A stretch of DNA of 37,508 bases, from contig JBOFUX010000009.1 of the NCBI GenBank assembly GCA_051652785.1, forward strand, positions 1-37,508. Direction: 5' to 3'. This document shows positions 14,195-22,223 of this stretch, one piece after another. This DNA comes from JAGNZR01 sp051652785. GTDB lineage: Bacteria; Fusobacteriota; Fusobacteriia; Fusobacteriales; Fusobacteriaceae. The position numbers and the translations under genes are program-made. Numbering within the stretch: the first letter of the stretch is position 1; each line of letters opens with the position of its first letter. The notes under the pieces are model-generated. The model did not search any database. It was not told where the DNA came from and saw only the letters and a program-made list of their open reading frames with translations.

Positions 14195-15544
14195 ATGGAA
14201 AAATTAAGTTTTAGTTGTAAAAATGCAATGAAGTTTATTAGCGAACAAGAAATAAATCAAATGGAAAATCAAGTTAAATCAGCAGTATCAGAATTAGAAT
14301 CAGGAACAGGAGTGGGGAATGATTATTTAGGGTGGATTGATTTACCGAAAAATTATGATAAAGTTGAATTTAAAAAAATAAAAGAAGCTGGAATAAAAAT
14401 TCAAAATACTTGTGATATTCTTCTAGTAGTAGGTATTGGAGGTTCTTATTTAGGCGCAAGGGCAGCGATAGAGTTTTTATCACATTCTTTCCACAATAAT
14501 TTACCTAAAAATAAAAGAAAATCTCCAGAGGTGTATTTTGTAGGACAAAATATATCAGGGAAATATCTAAAAGATTTACTAGAAATATTAGAAGGAAAAG
14601 ATTATGCAATAAATATAATATCAAAATCAGGAACAACAACAGAACCAGCACTAGCATTTAGAGTTCTAAAGAAACATATAGAAGAAAAATACGGCAAAGA
14701 AAATGCGAAAAAAAGAATTTTTGCAACAACTGATGCAAGTAAAGGAGCTTTAAAAAAATTAGCAACGGAAGAAGGGTATGAAACATTTACAATTCCAGAT
14801 AACGTGGGAGGAAGATATTCTGTTTTAACTCCTGTAGGACTATTACCAATTGCAGCAGCAGGGATAAATATAGATGAATTAATGAAAGGAGCAGAAGATG
14901 CTTCAGTTGCATATAAAGCTGATTTTAAAAATAATGATTGCTATAAATATGCTGCTATTAGAAATATTATAAATAGAAAAGGGAAAGAAATTGAATTACT
15001 TGTGAATTATGAACCAAGACTTCATTTTGTGTCTGAATGGTGGAAACAACTTTTTGCAGAATCAGAGGGGAAAGATGGAAAGGGGTTATTCCCAGCTTCG
15101 GTAGACTATAGTACTGATTTACATTCTTTAGGACAATATATTCAAGAAGGAAAAAGAAATATTTTTGAAACTTCTATACGTATAGAAAAATTTGAAAAAG
15201 ATATAATAATAGAAAAGGAAGCAGTGGATTTAGACGGACTTAACTATTTATCAGGTAAAGGTTTTGATTTTGTAAATAAAAAAGCTACTGATGGAGTAAC
15301 ATTAGCTCATATTGATGGTGGAGTTCCTAATTTAAGCGTAACTATTCCTGAAGCAACTCCTTATCACTTAGGTTATATGTTTTATTTCTTTGAAAAGGCA
15401 TGTGGAGTGAGTGGTTATTTATTAGGGATTAATCCATTTGACCAACCTGGAGTAGAGACATATAAAAAAAATATGTTTGCACTTCTAGGGAAACCAGGAT
15501 ATGAAGAGTTAGGAAAAGAATTAAATGAAAGATTAAAAAAATAA
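14195..15544 (+). CDS. pgi: Glucose-6-phosphate isomerase
   Basis: The 449-residue product is the compact bacterial Pgi type. Visible signatures are VVGIGGSYLGARAAIEFL (sugar phosphate loop), INIISKSGTTTEPALAFR, DNVGGRYSVLTPVGLLPI and LHSLGQYIQEGKRNIFET. The C-terminal GVSGYLLGINPFDQPGVETYK carries the family ending. It interconverts glucose-6-phosphate and fructose-6-phosphate in glycolysis. The start is put at 14195, which has GGAGATGG upstream; an in-frame ATG at 14180 directly abuts the preceding stop and lacks a site. It is last in the SIMPL-SLH-pgi cluster and is followed by a strong terminator. Confidence 0.96.
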   Translation: MEKLSFSCKNAMKFISEQEINQMENQVKSAVSELESGTGVGNDYLGWIDLPKNYDKVEFKKIKEAGIKIQNTCDILLVVGIGGSYLGARAAIEFLSHSFHNNLPKNKRKSPEVYFVGQNISGKYLKDLLEILEGKDYAINIISKSGTTTEPALAFRVLKKHIEEKYGKENAKKRIFATTDASKGALKKLATEEGYETFTIPDNVGGRYSVLTPVGLLPIAAAGINIDELMKGAEDASVAYKADFKNNDCYKYAAIRNIINRKGKEIELLVNYEPRLHFVSEWWKQLFAESEGKDGKGLFPASVDYSTDLHSLGQYIQEGKRNIFETSIRIEKFEKDIIIEKEAVDLDGLNYLSGKGFDFVNKKATDGVTLAHIDGGVPNLSVTIPEATPYHLGYMFYFFEKACGVSGYLLGINPFDQPGVETYKKNMFALLGKPGYEELGKELNERLKK

Positions 15545-15566
15545 TAAATTTAGTTAAAAAGAAAAT

Positions 15567-15620
15567 AAAAATCTTCAAGTTAAGTGTGAAATTAGTCTGC
15601 ATTTAATTTGAAGATTTTTT
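15567..15620 (+). terminator. Rho-independent terminator after pgi
   Basis: AAAAATCTTCAAGTTAA (15567-15583) pairs with TTAATTTGAAGATTTTT (15603-15619) with one G-U, then continues the T run. It lies 22 bp after the pgi stop. The CRISPR-Cas relic begins immediately after it. Confidence 0.85.
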
Positions 15621-16071
15621 ATGGTGAATAATCTAAGAGCTGTAAAAATGATGATAATAAAAAGAATAGTCATAAAAATGGGATATGTAGCAAAATATAA
15701 TGTCATATTTTGTGATGAAAGGCATAATCCTATTGCTGAAATGCAACCACTTTATGGAAGTTTTAACACTAGTAAAAAAATAAAACAACAAATTCAGTGG
15801 AATGAAAATATGAAAAAATCTCTATGGAGCATTGTTATTGAAGAGAAGATAAAAAAACAAGCCAAAAGTTTATTTCAATTCTTTTTTTGGAAAAAATTTT
15901 GGAAGAAAACAGGAAAATGAAATTAATGCAGCATTAAATTATGGATACGCAATTTTACTATCAACATTCAATAAGGAAGTTATAAGTAATGGATATATTA
16001 CTCAACTTGGAATTAACCATAAAAATGAATATAATCAATTTAAATCATCTGGAAAAAAATTTTATCTATAA
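15621..16071 (+). pseudogene. cas1: cas1 remnant (type II CRISPR-Cas)
   Basis: Two frames together encode Cas1-like sequence. Frame one has YNVIFCDERHNPIAEMQPLY, then GSFNTSKKIKQQIQWNENMK and SIVIEEKIKKQAK, closely matching the type II Cas1 segment that follows its first domain. A single T excess in the T7 run at ~15888-15894 throws the frame. Dropping one T restores FFGKNFGRKQENEINAALNY then GYAILLSTFNKEVISNGYIT and QLGINHKNEYNQF, the conserved helical core with the Asn-rich NAALNYGYA motif. The first ~60 residues, about 60 internal residues and the whole C-terminus are missing. It abuts the pgi terminator, so the left end of the locus was lost by deletion. It cannot make an active integrase. 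Confidence 0.85.
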
Positions 16072-16289
16072 TTGAGATAGTATCAGAGTTACAATTGAAT
16101 AAATTTATAATTTTCTGTAATTTGAAATCGTATTTATTAGAAGATGAGTTAAAAGAAATTTATAAATTCTCTTTATATAAAAAAATACCATTGATTCTAT
16201 TTGAATCTTCATTTGATAAAAATTATTTTGAGTATGAAAAAAAATTAACTATTGATAATGACTATGATGAATTTGTAAAAAAAATATAA
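16044..16289 (+). pseudogene. csn2: csn2 remnant (type II-A CRISPR-Cas)
   Basis: An open stretch without a proper start encodes about 80 residues: KKILSIIEIVSELQLNKFII, FCNLKSYLLEDELKEIYKFS and PLILFESSFDKNYFEYEKKL, then TIDNDYDEFVKKI. This matches the C-terminal third of Csn2 (the NLKSYL..EEL..LYK..LY motif, then E..KY.YE..L.ID.D). Csn2 is the end-binding ring protein specific to type II-A. It is fused by a deletion directly to the cas1 piece: cas2 and the first two thirds of csn2 are gone, and cas9 is nowhere in the window. Gene order cas1-csn2-array is that of a II-A locus. Confidence 0.75.
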
Positions 16290-16429
16290 ATATGGTACAA
16301 TTAATTAAAAATATTATTTTAAATAAATTAAAGATGAACATTGGTAATTTATAGTTTTAATTTAATAAAAACAAATGCTATTTTTAATGACCCATTACCT
16401 CGTTGTGTAATATTAACCTAAAATTTGAG

Positions 16430-16465
16430 GTTTTAGAGTTGTGTCATTTTAAATAGTAATAAAAT
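16430..16465 (+). CRISPR. Solitary type II-A CRISPR repeat behind an intact leader end
   Basis: A 36-nt unit starts GTTTTAGAGTTGTGTCATTT and ends AAATAGTAATAAAAT, the typical length and GTTTTAGAG start of type II-A repeats, with a terminal C replaced by T. It is directly preceded by ATTTGAG (16423-16429), the leader-anchoring motif of type II-A arrays where new spacers are inserted. No second full repeat or spacer follows. A weak partial echo (GTTGTGTAATATTAA, 16402-16416) lies in the leader. It sits 140 bp after the csn2 remnant and 44 bp before the aminopeptidase start. The gap 16290-16508 otherwise holds only this leader. Confidence 0.75.
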
Positions 16466-16508
16466 TATCATAAATAAATAAAAACTAGAAATAAAAGGAG
16501 CTATAGAC

Positions 16509-17897
16509 ATGTTTTATAAAAAAGAAAATGGATGGAAAGGTGTAGTTGAGTCTGAAAAAAAGAATATTTTCGACTTTTCAGAAGGTTATAAAACATTTTT
16601 AGATATAGGAAAAACAGAAAGAGAATTTGTTTCAAGAGGAATAGAATTAGCAGAACTTTCTGGATTTAAAAATGCAGAAAATATAAAAGAATTAAAAACA
16701 GGGGATAAAATATATTACAACAATAGAGGGAAAAATCTCATTTTAGCTATAATAGGAAAGAAAAATATAGTAGAAGGAATAAATTATGTAGTTTCTCATG
16801 TAGATTCTCCTAGACTAGACTTGAAGCAAAATCCATTATATGAAGAGATGGAACTTTCATATATGAGAACACACTACTACGGCGGAATAAAAAAATATCA
16901 TTGGGCGACTCTTCCACTTGCCATGCACGGAGTTGTAATTTTAGAAAGTGGGAAAAAAGTGGAAATTGTAATTGGAGAAAAAGAAAGTGATCCAGTTTTT
17001 AGTGTTCCAGATTTATTACCTCATTTATGGGGGAAAACACAAGCTGAGAGAAAAGCACCAGAAGTCTTAAAAGGTGAAGAACTTCAAATTATAGTAGGAA
17101 CAATATCTGCAACTATTGTAAATAAAGAGATAAAAGATTTAGTTAAGTATGCTGTTATGCAAAAATTAAATGAAATTTATGGAATAGTAGAAGAAGATTT
17201 TGTGTCAGCTGAACTTCAATTAGTACCAGCAGGAAAAGCAAGAGATGTGGGATTAGATAGATCTATTGTTGGAGCTTACGGGCAAGATGATAGAATTTGT
17301 GGTTATACCTCTTTAAAAGCTATTTTAGATTTAAAGGGTACTCCAGAAAAAACAGCTGTGTGTTTCTTAGCGGATAAAGAAGAAACGGGTTCTAATGGTT
17401 CAACAGGTTTACAATCAGATTATATTGAATATTTCACAAGTGATATGATATCTAAATGTAATGATAAGTATAGTGATTTAGACCTTAGAAAATGTTTGTG
17501 GAACTCAAAAGCAATGTCTTCTGACGTAAATGTAGCAGCAGACCCTATATTTAAATCTGTTCATGAAATGCAAAATGCAGCACAACTAAACTATGGTATA
17601 GTTGTCACTAAATACACAGGTTCAAGAGGTAAATCTGGGACAAATGATGCAGATGCAGAGTATGTTGCAGAGATAAGAAGTTTACTAAATAGAGAAAATA
17701 TTCGTTGGCAGACAGGAATGCTAGGAAAAGTTGATGAGGGCGGTGGCGGAACAGTTGCAATGTTCTTAGCTCAAAAAGGAATAAAAACAATAGATGTAGG
17801 TCCTGCTTTATTATCTATGCACGCTCCTTTTGAATTAGCTTCTAAATTTGATATTTATGAAACTTATAAAACATACAAAGCTTTTTATAACTTATAA
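16509..17897 (+). CDS. M18-family metalloaminopeptidase
   Basis: The 462-residue enzyme carries the dinuclear zinc site of M18 peptidases. HVDSPRLD gives His97 and Asp99, GQDDR gives the bridging Asp near 260-261, and ADKEETGSNGS gives the Glu291-Glu292 catalytic/ligand pair. A later Asp lies in SSDVNVAAD, and SMHAPFELAS gives the C-terminal His438. THYYGGIKKYHWATLPLAMHG is characteristic of the clade. It would trim N-terminal residues, often acidic or neutral, from peptides in the cytosol, fitting a peptide-fermenting organism. GGAG lies 9 bp upstream of the ATG. It is monocistronic, with a large bidirectional terminator at 17930 shared with the converging gene. Confidence 0.93.
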   Translation: MFYKKENGWKGVVESEKKNIFDFSEGYKTFLDIGKTEREFVSRGIELAELSGFKNAENIKELKTGDKIYYNNRGKNLILAIIGKKNIVEGINYVVSHVDSPRLDLKQNPLYEEMELSYMRTHYYGGIKKYHWATLPLAMHGVVILESGKKVEIVIGEKESDPVFSVPDLLPHLWGKTQAERKAPEVLKGEELQIIVGTISATIVNKEIKDLVKYAVMQKLNEIYGIVEEDFVSAELQLVPAGKARDVGLDRSIVGAYGQDDRICGYTSLKAILDLKGTPEKTAVCFLADKEETGSNGSTGLQSDYIEYFTSDMISKCNDKYSDLDLRKCLWNSKAMSSDVNVAADPIFKSVHEMQNAAQLNYGIVVTKYTGSRGKSGTNDADAEYVAEIRSLLNRENIRWQTGMLGKVDEGGGGTVAMFLAQKGIKTIDVGPALLSMHAPFELASKFDIYETYKTYKAFYNL

Positions 17898-17929
17898 GAT
17901 AATAATAACTTGTAAGATTATAATAAATA

Positions 17930-18004
17930 AATAAATAAATAAATAAATAAAAAAGCCCTTAATAAAATTTAAGATTTGTTAAGGGCTTTTTTATTTATTT
18001 ATTT
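17930..18004. terminator. Long bidirectional terminator built on TAAA/TTTA repeats
   Basis: The core arms AAAAAAGCCCTTAA (17949-17962) and TTAAGGGCTTTTTT (17979-17992) pair perfectly around a 16-nt loop. Flanking tandem AAATAAATAAAT and TTTATTTATTTA tracts extend the pairing to roughly 28 bp on each side, so a T-rich tail follows the hairpin on both strands. It lies between the ends of converging genes and overlaps the minus-strand gene's stop. Confidence 0.85.
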
Positions 18005-18828
18005 ATTATAATATAATTATTTTTAATACTTTCGTGTAATTTAATAGGATCTGAAAAATATGTTAAATAAGAGTTATCTTCAACTTTAATAAAAACATTA
18101 AAATGGCTAGGAATATTAAGAAATTCATAAAATCCATTTTCTGAACTTTTAGTTACTGATAATATTTTATTTTTAGAATCCATAAGAAAAATAGAAATAT
18201 TATTAAGAGCTTGAGAACCATCACTAATAATTCCTGAAATATCAAATTTTTGTCTATTGAGCTTTATATCTAAATTTGTAATAGATGAGAAATTTTCTAT
18301 ATTTTTAACAAGAGTATTTGTATCATAACCTTGGGATTGTGTAGTCAGATAAAAAGTTCCAGAATTTATATAGCTTTTAAAATATCCCATTTTGTCACTG
18401 TGAAGTGTAATATTTTCATTAGAACCTTGAATATTAATTTGAGCATTGGAAATAGGAGTCCCAATATTATCTTTAACCTGTCCAGAGATAAAACTAGGAA
18501 CTTCATTGAGTTGAAGAGAGAGTTTAATGCTTTTTTCATTTGAAAAATCATAAATAATATCATCTTTTTTATCTAAAATATATCCGACTTTATCTATTTT
18601 AATTTTATATGTTTTAGAAGGAAGAAAAATAGAAAAATCCCCATAAATATCAGTTGTAGTACGATTACTATTATTTTCACTGTCTATAAAGTTTATTTCC
18701 ACTGCACCTATATTCGTATTTTTAAATTTTAAATTACCTTGAACTTTGGAAGTGCTAGCTAGTAAAGAACTAATATAAAAAATGAAAAAGCTGGAATAAA
18801 AAATAATTTTTTTAATTTTTTTTAACAT
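17995..18828 (-). CDS. Exported protein with three carboxypeptidase-regulatory-like domains
   Basis: The 277-residue product has a signal peptide (to about residue 25, ..SLLAS). Three consecutive beta-sandwich repeats of the CarboxypepD-reg/peptidase-associated type follow. The first (~28-110) is KVQGNLKFKNTNIGAVEINF, then TDIYGDFSIFLPSKTYKIKI. The second (~115-195) is ISGQVKDNIGTPISNAQINI with SDKMGYFKSYINSGTFYLTT. The third (~196-277) is ISGIISDGSQALNNISIFLM and ENGFYEFLNIPSHFNVFIKV. Such domains are structural, found on surface proteins and TonB-type receptors. It has no catalytic domain and no cell-wall anchor. The usher at 5727 carries a similar domain but the two are not otherwise related. 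Monocistronic; its upstream region is shared with the murA operon. Confidence 0.75.
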   Translation of the reverse strand: MLKKIKKIIFYSSFFIFYISSLLASTSKVQGNLKFKNTNIGAVEINFIDSENNSNRTTTDIYGDFSIFLPSKTYKIKIDKVGYILDKKDDIIYDFSNEKSIKLSLQLNEVPSFISGQVKDNIGTPISNAQINIQGSNENITLHSDKMGYFKSYINSGTFYLTTQSQGYDTNTLVKNIENFSSITNLDIKLNRQKFDISGIISDGSQALNNISIFLMDSKNKILSVTKSSENGFYEFLNIPSHFNVFIKVEDNSYLTYFSDPIKLHESIKNNYIIINK

Positions 18829-18916
18829 AGAAAGTAACTCCTTGATTTTTTTATTTTAACTTATGATATTATAGTATAGCATTTTTTTTATTAAATTAAA
18901 ATTGTAGTAAAAAAAA

Positions 18917-18945
18917 TTTTAAAAGCTTTGAAATTGTGATATAAT
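18917..18945 (+). promoter_or_regulatory. Extended -10 promoter of the DUF1694-murA-leuS operon
   Basis: TATAAT at 18940-18945 is preceded by TGA, giving the TGnTATAAT extended -10. The -35 position reads only TTTTAA. It is about 65 bp upstream of the TTG start at 19010. The 18829-19009 gap otherwise serves as promoter region for both divergent genes. Confidence 0.55.
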
Positions 18946-19009
18946 TTGTAACAAAGTATATCTGATTATATAGAAAAAAATATAAATAAACTTTAAGGAG
19001 GTATCTAAC

Positions 19010-19573
19010 TTGAATAAGGACATTATAATTGCTCAAGAAAAAACAAGAAGTCAATTTTTTAAAACACAGACAGAAAGAGAAGAATATCTCCATGAGTTCA
19101 AAGAAAATATAATAATATCTATTAATAAAAGTGATGTAGAAGTTGGTATTATATATCCTGAAATTATAGAAGCAATGCATGAGCCAGATGCTATATTATT
19201 AAAAATGAGAAGAGATATTTCTCTAAAATACCTAAAACCATATATAGATGTTGCAGAAAAAATAGGACTTAGATATATGTTAATAGATGCTTTAACTTTT
19301 ATTGGTGATGTAGGAATTGTTGTAGTATCAAAAGATGCTATGAATAATGAAAATATAAATTTATTAATTGATACTATAGAAGAAAAATTTATAAACGCTG
19401 GTTTAGAGGGATACTATTCTAAATTCATAGGAAAAAAAATTTGTGTTAAACATTATAAAAAAATAGAGGAAAAATTACCACTTTATAAAGGTAGTTTCAT
19501 GAAATTCAATTTTTTTGATAAAATATTAGGGCATATATGTCCGATTTGCGAAGAAGAAAGGGGGAATAAGTAA
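19010..19573 (+). CDS. DUF1694 (YueI-like) domain protein
   Basis: The 187-residue cytosolic protein starts at a TTG, chosen because AAGGAGG lies 9 nt upstream and no ATG fits. The body matches the YueI/DUF1694 pattern: QTEREEYLHEFKENIIISIN, then EIIEAMHEPDAILLKMRRDI and MLIDALTFIGDVGIVVVSKD. A C-terminal CPICEE pair of cysteines is added to the domain, possibly a metal site. The family has no agreed function; structures are of a nucleotide-fold-like type. It heads a five-gene operon with murA (2 bp), rlmB, sigH and leuS. A UUG start with a perfect ribosome site may tune its level. Confidence 0.8.
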   Translation: MNKDIIIAQEKTRSQFFKTQTEREEYLHEFKENIIISINKSDVEVGIIYPEIIEAMHEPDAILLKMRRDISLKYLKPYIDVAEKIGLRYMLIDALTFIGDVGIVVVSKDAMNNENINLLIDTIEEKFINAGLEGYYSKFIGKKICVKHYKKIEEKLPLYKGSFMKFNFFDKILGHICPICEEERGNK

Positions 19574-19575
19574 AA

Positions 19576-20844
19576 ATGGTTGATTCGTTTAAAATAAATG
19601 GTGGAAAAAAACTAAAAGGAATATTAGAAGTGGGGGGATCAAAAAATGCAGCACTTCCAATTTTTGTAGCAACAATAATAGAAAAAGGAACTTATATCTT
19701 AAAAAATGTACCTGATTTGATGGATATTGCAACTCTTGCTAAATTATTAGAGAGTTTAGGTTTAGAAGTGAAAAAAATAGACTTAAATACATATAAAATT
19801 ATAAATAAAGGATTATCAACTTTAACTGCCTCATATGATTTAGTAAAAAAAATGAGAGCTTCATTTTTAGTTATGGGAGCAATGCTAGCAAATTCTAGTA
19901 AAGCAATTGTTTCACTTCCCGGTGGTTGTGCAATTGGAGCTAGACCAGTGGATTTACATTTAAAAGGATTTGAAAAATTAGGAGTAAAGATCTCAATCGA
20001 ACACGGTTATGTTTATGGGGAATCGACTGAGTTAAAAGGAGGAAATTTTGTTTTTGATTTTCCAAGTGTAGGAGCGACAGAAAATGTTATTATGGCTGCT
20101 GTAAAAGCTAAGGGGATAACTGTATTAGAAAATGCAGCAAGAGAACCTGAAGTTGAAGATTTATGTAATTTTTTAAATTCTATGGGTGCAAAAATAAAAG
20201 GAGTAGGTTCCAGTAGATTGGAAATAACAGGAGTAGAAAAATTAATACCAGGGGAGTATTCAATCATTCCCGATAGAATAGTTGCAGGAACATTTATTAT
20301 TGCTGCGATTATGTTTGATGGAGATATAAAGGTAAAGGGAGTAGTAAAAGAACATTCTCAAAGTTTTTTATCGAAACTAGAAGAGATGGGAGTAAAATAT
20401 AAAATAGAGTCTGATATTTTTAGTGTAGAAACAAAACTATCAGATTTAAAACATATAAAAATTACAACAATGCCTCATCCAGGATTTCCAACTGATTTGC
20501 AGTCTCCAATAATGACATTAATGAGTCTAATTAAAGGAACTAGTGAGATAAAAGAAACTATTTTTGAGAATAGATTTATGCATGTCCCAGAACTAAATAG
20601 AATGGGAGCGAAAATTAAAATAGATAATCATATGGCTAATATTGAAGGAATAGAAAATTTTTCAGCAGCCGAGGTAATGGCAAGTGATTTAAGAGCAGGA
20701 GCCTCTCTTATATTAGCAGGACTAAAAGCGAATGGAGAAACAGTAGTAAATAGAATTTACCATGTTGATAGAGGTTATGAAGGCTTAGTTGAAAAACTAA
20801 AAAAAATAGGTGCCAATATAGAGAGAGTAAAAACTCAAGCATAA
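19576..20844 (+). CDS. murA: UDP-N-acetylglucosamine 1-carboxyvinyltransferase
   Basis: The 422-residue product has the typical EPSP-synthase-like double fold. GGKKLKGILEVGGSKNAALP at the N-terminus holds the substrate Lys-Asn pair. The PGGCAIGARPVDLHLKGFEK loop has the catalytic cysteine at residue 118, the fosfomycin target. TMPHPGFPTDLQSPIMTLMS and DLRAGASLILAGL are late signatures. It commits UDP-GlcNAc to peptidoglycan by adding enolpyruvate. The Cys rather than Asp at position 118 predicts fosfomycin-sensitive chemistry. It is the second gene of the operon and shares message with the rRNA methylase and leucyl-tRNA synthetase genes. Confidence 0.96.
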   Translation: MVDSFKINGGKKLKGILEVGGSKNAALPIFVATIIEKGTYILKNVPDLMDIATLAKLLESLGLEVKKIDLNTYKIINKGLSTLTASYDLVKKMRASFLVMGAMLANSSKAIVSLPGGCAIGARPVDLHLKGFEKLGVKISIEHGYVYGESTELKGGNFVFDFPSVGATENVIMAAVKAKGITVLENAAREPEVEDLCNFLNSMGAKIKGVGSSRLEITGVEKLIPGEYSIIPDRIVAGTFIIAAIMFDGDIKVKGVVKEHSQSFLSKLEEMGVKYKIESDIFSVETKLSDLKHIKITTMPHPGFPTDLQSPIMTLMSLIKGTSEIKETIFENRFMHVPELNRMGAKIKIDNHMANIEGIENFSAAEVMASDLRAGASLILAGLKANGETVVNRIYHVDRGYEGLVEKLKKIGANIERVKTQA

Positions 20845-20863
20845 TAGCTAAGCGGAGGAGTAA

Positions 20864-21574
20864 ATGGAAAGCATAATAGGTATAAATCCAGTGGTAGAAG
20901 CTTTACAAAATAAAGACAAAGAAATAGAAAAAATTGAATTATTTAAAGGATTAAAAGATGAAAAAATTCAACTTATAAAAAAATTAGCCTCTGAAAGAAA
21001 TATAAAAATTTATATTACAGATAAAAAAAGAGAAAATTCTCAAGGTATAGAAGCAATGGTAATAGAACATGATTATTATGAAGATTTTGGAGCTTTTTTA
21101 GAAAAATTAGCTCTTTCAGATAAAGCAATAGTTTTAGTTTTAGATGGAATTCAAGATCCTAGAAATTTTGGTGCATTAATAAGAAGTGCAGAAATTTTTG
21201 GTGTTAAAGGGATTATAATTCCGGAAAGAAATGCTGTAAAAATAAATGAAACAGTAATAAAGACTTCCACAGGTGCTATTGAGTATGTAGATATAGTGAA
21301 AGTAACAAATATAACAGATGCACTGGAAAAATTGAAAAAATTAGGTTTTTGGATATATGGGGCGGAAGGTGATGGAAGTAAGTATTATTATGAAGAAAAA
21401 TATCCAAAATTTACTGCATTAGTAATGGGGAGCGAAGGTTTTGGTATAAGAAAAAAAGTAAAAGAAAATTGTGATATATTAGTAAAAATACCAATGCACG
21501 GAAAAATAAATTCATTAAATGTTTCTGTTGCAGGGGGAATAATACTTTCTGAAATTTCTAAATCAATAAATTAA
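20864..21574 (+). CDS. rlmB: 23S rRNA (guanosine-2'-O)-methyltransferase
   Basis: The 236-residue enzyme belongs to the SPOUT/TrmH family. The N-terminal substrate-binding domain starts IIGINPVVEALQNK, and the knot domain shows the three motifs: VLDGIQDPRNFGALIRSAEI, VMGSEGFGIRKK and KIPMHGKINSLNVSVAGGII. It would methylate a guanosine in the 23S peptidyl-transferase region (RlmB type), although TrmH-type tRNA activity cannot be excluded from sequence alone. A strong GGAGGAG site precedes the ATG, 19 bp after murA. Its position just before sigH mirrors the Firmicutes order, where yacP usually sits between. Confidence 0.9.
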   Translation: MESIIGINPVVEALQNKDKEIEKIELFKGLKDEKIQLIKKLASERNIKIYITDKKRENSQGIEAMVIEHDYYEDFGAFLEKLALSDKAIVLVLDGIQDPRNFGALIRSAEIFGVKGIIIPERNAVKINETVIKTSTGAIEYVDIVKVTNITDALEKLKKLGFWIYGAEGDGSKYYYEEKYPKFTALVMGSEGFGIRKKVKENCDILVKIPMHGKINSLNVSVAGGIILSEISKSIN

Positions 21575-21603
21575 TATTAAAGAAAGTTACAGGGGGAAGA
21601 TAA

Positions 21604-22206
21604 ATGCCTACAGAATTAGTAAATAATGAAAACATATTGATGGCTCAAAAAGGGGATCAAGATTCTCTCAATATGATTTTGTTAAATTATAAAAATTTTA
21701 TATTTATGAATTCGAGAAATTATTTTTTAGTTGGGGCAGATAAAGATGATATTTTACAAGAGGGAATGATAGGATTAATGAAGGCTATTAAAGCTTATGA
21801 TGAAAATAAAAATGTTTCATTTAAAACATTTGCCAGTATCTGTATAAAAAGACAAATAATAACAGCGATAAAAACATCAAATGCTCAAAAAAATACAGCG
21901 TTAAATTTAGCTTCAGGAAATTTTTTAGAAAATGATGAAGGAAAAGAAGTTACTTATATTAGAGGAGTTTCTTCATACTTACAACACAGTCCAGAAGAAA
22001 TAATTCTTTCTAAAGAAAAAATGAAAGATTTAGAAAAGTATTCTGAAAAATATTTTAGTAAATTTGAAAAAAAGGTTTTTGGATTGTTAATAAATGGATT
22101 TTCTTATAGAGAAATTTCTGATAAATTAGAAAAAAATTTAAAAACAATAGATAACACTATCCAAAGAATAAAAAGAAAAAGTGAAGAGTGGTTAAATGAA
22201 TATTAA
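21604..22206 (+). CDS. Sigma-70 family factor, SigH-like
   Basis: The 200-residue sigma factor starts after GGGGGAAG. Region 2 shows LMAQKGDQDSLNMILLNYKN, then DDILQEGMIGLMKAIKAYDE and FKTFASICIKRQIITAIKTS, the classic core-binding and -10 recognition helices. After an acidic linker, region 4 reads SKFEKKVFGLLINGFSYREI followed by DKLEKNLKTIDNTIQRIKRK, a -35 HTH. The linker holds HSPEE, as in SigH-type factors. In Bacillus, SigH controls early sporulation and competence; Fusobacteria do not sporulate, so the target here is unknown. The rlmB-sigH neighbourhood supports orthology with Firmicutes sigH. Confidence 0.88.
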   Translation: MPTELVNNENILMAQKGDQDSLNMILLNYKNFIFMNSRNYFLVGADKDDILQEGMIGLMKAIKAYDENKNVSFKTFASICIKRQIITAIKTSNAQKNTALNLASGNFLENDEGKEVTYIRGVSSYLQHSPEEIILSKEKMKDLEKYSEKYFSKFEKKVFGLLINGFSYREISDKLEKNLKTIDNTIQRIKRKSEEWLNEY

Positions 22207-22223
22207 AAAATAGAGGTGACAAA

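Noticed and set aside
16095..16289. Independent 64-residue ORF
   Set aside because: The sequence is the tail of Csn2 and extends upstream in frame; it is a pseudogene fragment.
21574..21604. A missing yacP between rlmB and sigH
   Set aside because: The gap is only 29 bp, so yacP is simply absent; no remnant is visible.
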